Source: Flavobacteriaceae bacterium (lineage in GTDB: Bacteria; Bacteroidota; Bacteroidia; Flavobacteriales; Weeksellaceae). From it: 64,000 nucleotides of DNA. Shown here piece after piece: positions 60,135 through 64,000 of the stretch (positions within the stretch are counted from its first letter, which is position 1; the number at the start of each line of letters is the position of its first letter). The translations under genes and the position numbers were made by a program. Below the pieces are notes generated by a model. That model was not told where the DNA came from, searched no databases, and worked only from the letters and a program-made list of their open reading frames with translations. The stretch covers positions 108,655 through 172,654 of the forward strand of contig JAUMXI010000001.1 in NCBI GenBank assembly GCA_030529185.1, read 5' to 3'.

Positions 60135-61579
60135 TGTTCTTTGTTTGATGATAATTTTTTGATGATAGGATTTATTAAAGCCTTATACTTTTCTATATCA
60201 AAAATTTGAGAATCATTTATTGCTTTAATGCTAATCCAAATGCTTATTGGAAAAAATATCATATTGGGCAACCAAGCCGCAATATAAGGGTCTAATTCGC
60301 CTTTCCAAGCAAAGTTTTCAGCGGTGAGGTTCATCACATGGAATATGGTAAAAATTACAATAGCAAAAATAATGGGCAAACCAATTCCGCCTTTCCTTAC
60401 GATGGAACCTAAACTTGCTCCTATTAGGAAGAAAATTACGCTCATTACGGAATAGGCCAATATTTGCTGTTGGTACATTACTGCTTTTACATAATATTTG
60501 GTTGTATCTAAAATACCTTCGTTCTTCTCGTTTTTTAATCTTTCTAATTCCTCAATTCTATCATAAGCTTGTTCTAAGATTTCTAATTTCTTTTTAGGCT
60601 TTAGAGTATCCAAGATAAAAGGTCTTTCTATTTTTCCTATTGTTTTAGTAGAGTCTTTACCTAAATTTTCTAAATAAAAATTTACATTGATTAGGAATTC
60701 ATTAGCTGTTGCTAAATGTTCTTCTTGCTGAATTTTTTTTATGTCCTTAATGGTAGAATTGAGCTGAAGGAAACTGTGAAACTCGTAGCTGTCGCCTACA
60801 TTTTCGCTCTCTATGGCTTTATCTAAAAGTTCGCTAATATCAATATGGGAGACCAAAGTGTCAAATTTAATGCTTTGGTTTTCTTGTCTTTGTCGCTCTT
60901 TAATATCGTATTTTGCTGTATTTTCTTCAAAAATATATCCGTTGTATAAGACTAATTTTAGGTAATTACTTCCTTCTTTGGAGATGAATTGCCCTTTTTT
61001 AGCGACAATGCTCCTTTGGTCTTCGTAAGCCCCCGCCGTTTTACGGATAAAAACTCCTTCTATAAATTCGTTGTTTTCGCCATAAGTTTTATCAAATTTA
61101 ATTGCCATTCCAGGAATTGTTTCTATAAATTGCCCAGGAGTAAAATTCAGGGCTGGTCGCATAGAAATGATATTATAAAGCATATTTTTAGACTTCCGCT
61201 GAAAATCTGGAATGATGTAATTAGAGAATAAAAACAGAAGCCCCGCCAAGCCTAAGCAAGTAATGAGTAGCGGACGCATAATCCTCCAAAGGGACATTCC
61301 TGCTGACTTCATTGCCGCCAATTCGTATCGTTCTCCGAAATCACCAAAAGTCATAATGGAGGTTAGAAATATCGTCAGAGGAAGCACCATTTTCACTACC
61401 CCTACACTAATGTAGAAGAAAAATTTTGTTAATTCCCCAAAACTCAATCCCTTTCCTCCCAAGTTAAATATCTGTATCCAAACTACATTCACCATCAAGA
61501 TGAAAAATAGAACGCTAAAAATAAAGAAAAAAGGTCCTAAAAAGGTTTTGATAATATATAAGTCCAGTCTTTTTAGCAT
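60119..61579 (-). CDS. LptF/LptG family LPS export permease
   Basis: 486-residue inner-membrane permease with three N-terminal helices, a large periplasmic beta-jellyroll-like region (about 125-365, longer than in E. coli and with a helical insertion rich in Glu/Lys), and three C-terminal helices. The coupling-helix region GERYELAAMKSAGMSLWRIMRP matches the LptF/G family, here split as 84-93 and 94-105. One gene of this type may represent either LptF or LptG, so no symbol is given. It follows the LolA-like gene by 2 nt. Confidence 0.9.
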   Translation of the reverse strand: MLKRLDLYIIKTFLGPFFFIFSVLFFILMVNVVWIQIFNLGGKGLSFGELTKFFFYISVGVVKMVLPLTIFLTSIMTFGDFGERYELAAMKSAGMSLWRIMRPLLITCLGLAGLLFLFSNYIIPDFQRKSKNMLYNIISMRPALNFTPGQFIETIPGMAIKFDKTYGENNEFIEGVFIRKTAGAYEDQRSIVAKKGQFISKEGSNYLKLVLYNGYIFEENTAKYDIKERQRQENQSIKFDTLVSHIDISELLDKAIESENVGDSYEFHSFLQLNSTIKDIKKIQQEEHLATANEFLINVNFYLENLGKDSTKTIGKIERPFILDTLKPKKKLEILEQAYDRIEELERLKNEKNEGILDTTKYYVKAVMYQQQILAYSVMSVIFFLIGASLGSIVRKGGIGLPIIFAIVIFTIFHVMNLTAENFAWKGELDPYIAAWLPNMIFFPISIWISIKAINDSQIFDIEKYKALINPIIKKLSSNKEHKRYQ

Positions 61580-61581
61580 TG

Positions 61582-62214
61582 CTATAGCTCTGTGATTAGG
61601 TAGTTTTTATATAAATTTTTGTCAAAAGAAAACAAGTTAGGTTTTAAGGTCAGATTTTCCTTATATTCTGTGATAATCAGCTTGGTTAATGTATTATCAT
61701 TACTGAATTGCTCTATTTTCTGAACTTGTTTTTTAGTAGGGTTAATATAAAGCAAAACTTGTTTTATTCCATTATTTTTTACAGGGACTAACTTGATGAC
61801 TTCCTCATTGTTTTTCTTTGAAAACAAGGATATGTGATGCCCTTTTTTGTAGGATTCAATATAATTGATAGGAGAGAGGGAAGATGAGTTTTGAGTAGGT
61901 TTTGCAATCGTAATTTCCTGTTCTTCCTCGTTGATATTATAGATTTTTTTGCCATCAAAAATCTGTTCATTTCCCATCATTTTGAAGCGAAATCTATCTT
62001 TTGAAGCATAAAAAATTCCCGTTTGATTTTGCGTAGTTCTGCTTTTTCCTATGGTGTAGGAAAATTTTAAGCAGATGTTTTTCTTGGATTGATAGTTTGA
62101 GGAAACCATATCCAAGGTTCTTTTAGCCTTTGGGTCTATTTTTTGGGCATAAAGAGTGTTTAGCCCACCGATAAATAAAACGACAAATAAATTTTTCAAT
62201 AAGTTCATAAACAT
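61582..62214 (-). CDS. lolA: LolA-like outer-membrane lipoprotein carrier
   Basis: 210 residues: signal peptide (1-24, ending YAQ) followed by a LolA-type half-barrel with the strands around KFSYTIGKSRTTQNQTGIFY, RFRFKMMGNEQIFDGKKIY and the C-terminal LIITEYKENL. Such proteins ferry lipoproteins through the periplasm. A second ATG at 62208 gives two residues less. It stands between ftsK and the LPS permease, with 2-4 nt gaps, so ftsK-lolA-lptF/G look like one operon, as ftsK-lolA is elsewhere. Confidence 0.86.
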   Translation of the reverse strand: MFMNLLKNLFVVLFIGGLNTLYAQKIDPKAKRTLDMVSSNYQSKKNICLKFSYTIGKSRTTQNQTGIFYASKDRFRFKMMGNEQIFDGKKIYNINEEEQEITIAKPTQNSSSLSPINYIESYKKGHHISLFSKKNNEEVIKLVPVKNNGIKQVLLYINPTKKQVQKIEQFSNDNTLTKLIITEYKENLTLKPNLFSFDKNLYKNYLITEL

Positions 62215-62218
62215 AATT

Positions 62219-64000
62219 TTAAGATTTTAAATCTTCCAAAAATTGTTCCAAAGAATGTAAATCCGTGATGAGGACATCTCTTGCCTTAGCTCCGTTGAAT
62301 GCTCCAACGATTCCTGCGGCTTCTAATTGGTCCATAATTCGCCCTGCTCGGTTGTAGCCTAATTTCAGCTGTCTTTGTAGCATTGATGTAGAGCCTTGTT
62401 GCGTTCCTACCACTATTCTTGCGGCTTCTTCAAAGAGGGCATCACGCTCATTAGGATTAAAATCTCCTGCCGAAGAGCCATTGTCTTCTCCTATATATTC
62501 TGGAAGTTGGTAGGCATCGGGATAGCCTTTTTGTTCCCCAATAAATTCAGCAATTTTTTCCACTTCTGGCGTGTCAATAAATGCACATTGAATACGCGTG
62601 ACATCATTTCCGTTGGAGAAAAGCATATCTCCTTTTCCGATAAGTTGCTCTGCCCCTGTGGTGTCCAAAATCGTTCGCGAATCTACACTGGCATTTACTC
62701 TGAACGAAACCCTCGCAGGGAAGTTGGCTTTTATCATACCTGTGATGACATTCACCGAAGGTCTTTGAGTAGCAATCACGAGATGAATTCCTACGGCTCT
62801 TGCCAATTGAGCCAAACGAGCAATCGGATGTTCTACCTCCTTTCCAGCAGTCATAATCAAGTCGGCAAACTCATCAACCACCAAAACGATATAAGGCAAA
62901 AAGCGGTGTCCATTCTCTGGGTTAAGTTTTCGCTCTGCAAATTTTTGATTGTATTCCTTTAAATTTCTACAAAAGGCATTTTTGAGCAATTCGTATCGGT
63001 TATCCATTTCAACGCAGAGAGAGTTCAATGTATTGATAACCTTTGAATTATCCGTCAAAATCGCTTCTTCTGTATCTGGTAATTTAGCCAAATAATGCCT
63101 TTCAATTTTAGAGTAAAGAGAAAGTTCTACTTTTTTTGGATCTACCATCACGAATTTCAGTTCGCTTGGGTGTTTTTTGTAAAGAAGTGAAGCCAAAATA
63201 GCGTTAATCCCCACCGATTTCCCTTGTCCAGTCGCCCCTGCCATTAAGAGGTGAGGCATTTTGGTAAGGTCTGCCATAAAAATTTCGTTGGAAATCGTTT
63301 TACCGAAAACCACAGGCAAATCCATATTGGTGTTTTGGAATTTTGATGAAGAAAGCACAGAACGCATTGAGACCATCGTTGGATTTTTGTTCGGAACTTC
63401 TATTCCAATTGTGCCTTTCCCTGGCATTGGAGCAATAATTCTAATTCCTAATGCGGAGAGGTTTAAGGCAATATCATCTTGCAGTTTTTTAATCGCTGAA
63501 ACTCTAATTCCAGCTTCTGGGACGATTTCATATAGCGTCACGGTTGCCCCAATCGTTGCCTTAATTTGAGCAATTCCTATGTTAAAATCTTTGAGAAGTT
63601 TAACGATTTTGTTTTTATTTTCTTCTAATTCCTCTTTGTTAATGGTAATTTCCTCATTACCATAGTCTTTTAATAGTTCTATATTAGGCAGTTGAAATTG
63701 AGCCAATTCCAATTTATGGTCGTAAAGTCCGTGAGTAGCCACCAAATCGTTTGCCTTTTGTTCAGGGTCGGAAATTTCCTCTTCTTTTGGTTTAACGATG
63801 ATGATTTCTCCGCCACCTTCTCCATCACCTTTTTCCGTAGGTTCTTCTGTTTCTTCATCATCTTCCTCTTCAATTACAGGTGGTTGAGGAGGTTTTGGCG
63901 TTGGAATAGGTTGAGGCGTGATTTCTATTTCATTTGTATTTTCTTCATTCTCTTTTGATTGTGGCGAAGCGAAAATCCCTTTAATTTTTTGAATTTTATT
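62219..64000 (-). CDS. ftsK: DNA translocase FtsK (5' end cut by window edge)
   Basis: 593 residues are visible; the frame is open to the right edge, so the GTG at 63745 is not the real start. The visible part begins in the linker: a Pro-rich and then very acidic stretch (about 40-60), then QKANDLVATHGLYDHKLELAQ, the motor with Walker A GATGQGKSVG and VMVDPKKVELS, ATQRPSVNVITG, and the C-terminal winged-helix gamma domain (LQRQLKLGYNRAGRIMDQLE) that reads chromosome-orienting sequences. The N-terminal membrane domain lies beyond the window. It clears chromosomes from the septum and aids dimer resolution. Confidence 0.95.
   Translation of the reverse strand, partial: NKIQKIKGIFASPQSKENEENTNEIEITPQPIPTPKPPQPPVIEEEDDEETEEPTEKGDGEGGGEIIIVKPKEEEISDPEQKANDLVATHGLYDHKLELAQFQLPNIELLKDYGNEEITINKEELEENKNKIVKLLKDFNIGIAQIKATIGATVTLYEIVPEAGIRVSAIKKLQDDIALNLSALGIRIIAPMPGKGTIGIEVPNKNPTMVSMRSVLSSSKFQNTNMDLPVVFGKTISNEIFMADLTKMPHLLMAGATGQGKSVGINAILASLLYKKHPSELKFVMVDPKKVELSLYSKIERHYLAKLPDTEEAILTDNSKVINTLNSLCVEMDNRYELLKNAFCRNLKEYNQKFAERKLNPENGHRFLPYIVLVVDEFADLIMTAGKEVEHPIARLAQLARAVGIHLVIATQRPSVNVITGMIKANFPARVSFRVNASVDSRTILDTTGAEQLIGKGDMLFSNGNDVTRIQCAFIDTPEVEKIAEFIGEQKGYPDAYQLPEYIGEDNGSSAGDFNPNERDALFEEAARIVVGTQQGSTSMLQRQLKLGYNRAGRIMDQLEAAGIVGAFNGAKARDVLITDLHSLEQFLEDLKS

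Noticed and set aside
63745..63745. GTG at 63745 as the start of ftsK
   Set aside because: The frame stays open to 64000 and encodes a typical Pro-rich and acidic FtsK linker, so the gene is cut by the window edge.

Overview
The window looks like chromosomal DNA of a flavobacterium (Bacteroidota), most likely the Chryseobacterium/Bergeyella/Riemerella branch of Weeksellaceae. The signs are: low G+C; promoters of the Bacteroidota type (TAnnTTTG at -7, TTG near -33) in front of many genes; almost no Shine-Dalgarno sequences; a division/cell-wall cluster in flavobacterial order; the XrtF exosortase pair; a TonB-dependent receptor; and a one-gene alpha/beta E1 ketoacid dehydrogenase. The genus call is inference from protein similarity as I remember it. 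I saw no rRNA, tRNA, CRISPR array or transposase.

Layout. 1-4.7 kb: a dps gene cut by the left edge, then ddl, a small secreted protein, coaD, a TRIC-type channel, a TatD-like hydrolase and trpS. 4.8-8.4 kb: the str operon rpsL-rpsG-fusA-rpsJ, closed by a strong terminator. 8.4-18.3 kb: AI-2E-type transporter, TonB receptor, asd, a CDF metal transporter, a rhodanese-thioredoxin lipoprotein, the xrtF pair, a PASTA protein and rluD. 18.3-29.7 kb (minus strand): a shortened dcw cluster, rsmH-ftsL-ftsI-membrane protein-murE-glycosyltransferase-mraY-murD-ftsW-murG. mraZ, murC, ftsQ, ftsA and ftsZ are absent. 29.9-40 kb: alpha/beta hydrolase, engB, trmN6, a GT2 glycosyltransferase, nth, nikR, uvrC, clpB, gpsA. 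40-45 kb: a single-chain restriction-modification gene set between a duplicated tyrS 3' end and tyrS itself, then an LRR-like protein and a SIMPL protein. 45-49.4 kb: hisS and the fused E1 gene. 49.4-49.7 kb: a G+C-rich repeat block with a 22-bp period. 49.7-57.3 kb: MATE transporter, an NtrC-type regulator without a DNA-binding domain, an SRPBCC protein, a secreted zinc protease and an M3 peptidase. 57.3-64 kb: uvrB, lptB, an LptF/G permease, a LolA-like chaperone, and ftsK cut by the right edge.

How the genes work together. Envelope building dominates: peptidoglycan precursors (ddl, murE, mraY, murD, murG, ftsW, ftsI), LPS and lipoprotein export (lptB, lptF/G, lolA) and surface sugars (two glycosyltransferases). 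Translation, tRNA charging and DNA repair (uvrB, uvrC, nth) make up most of the rest.

Most notable points: (1) a C5-cytosine methyltransferase fused in frame to an HpaII-type nuclease, bracketed by a 35-bp direct repeat of the tyrS 3' end; (2) a low-G+C capsule-type glycosyltransferase inside the dcw cluster carrying a C9 tract that could switch it on and off; (3) ftsI cut off by two in-frame TAA codons ahead of a still-intact PASTA domain; (4) four genes whose start codon lies exactly 4 nt after a -7 box, suggesting leaderless mRNAs; (5) the 22-bp-period repeat block. Several start codons were moved from the longest open frame to an internal ATG where promoters, terminators or family alignment required it.
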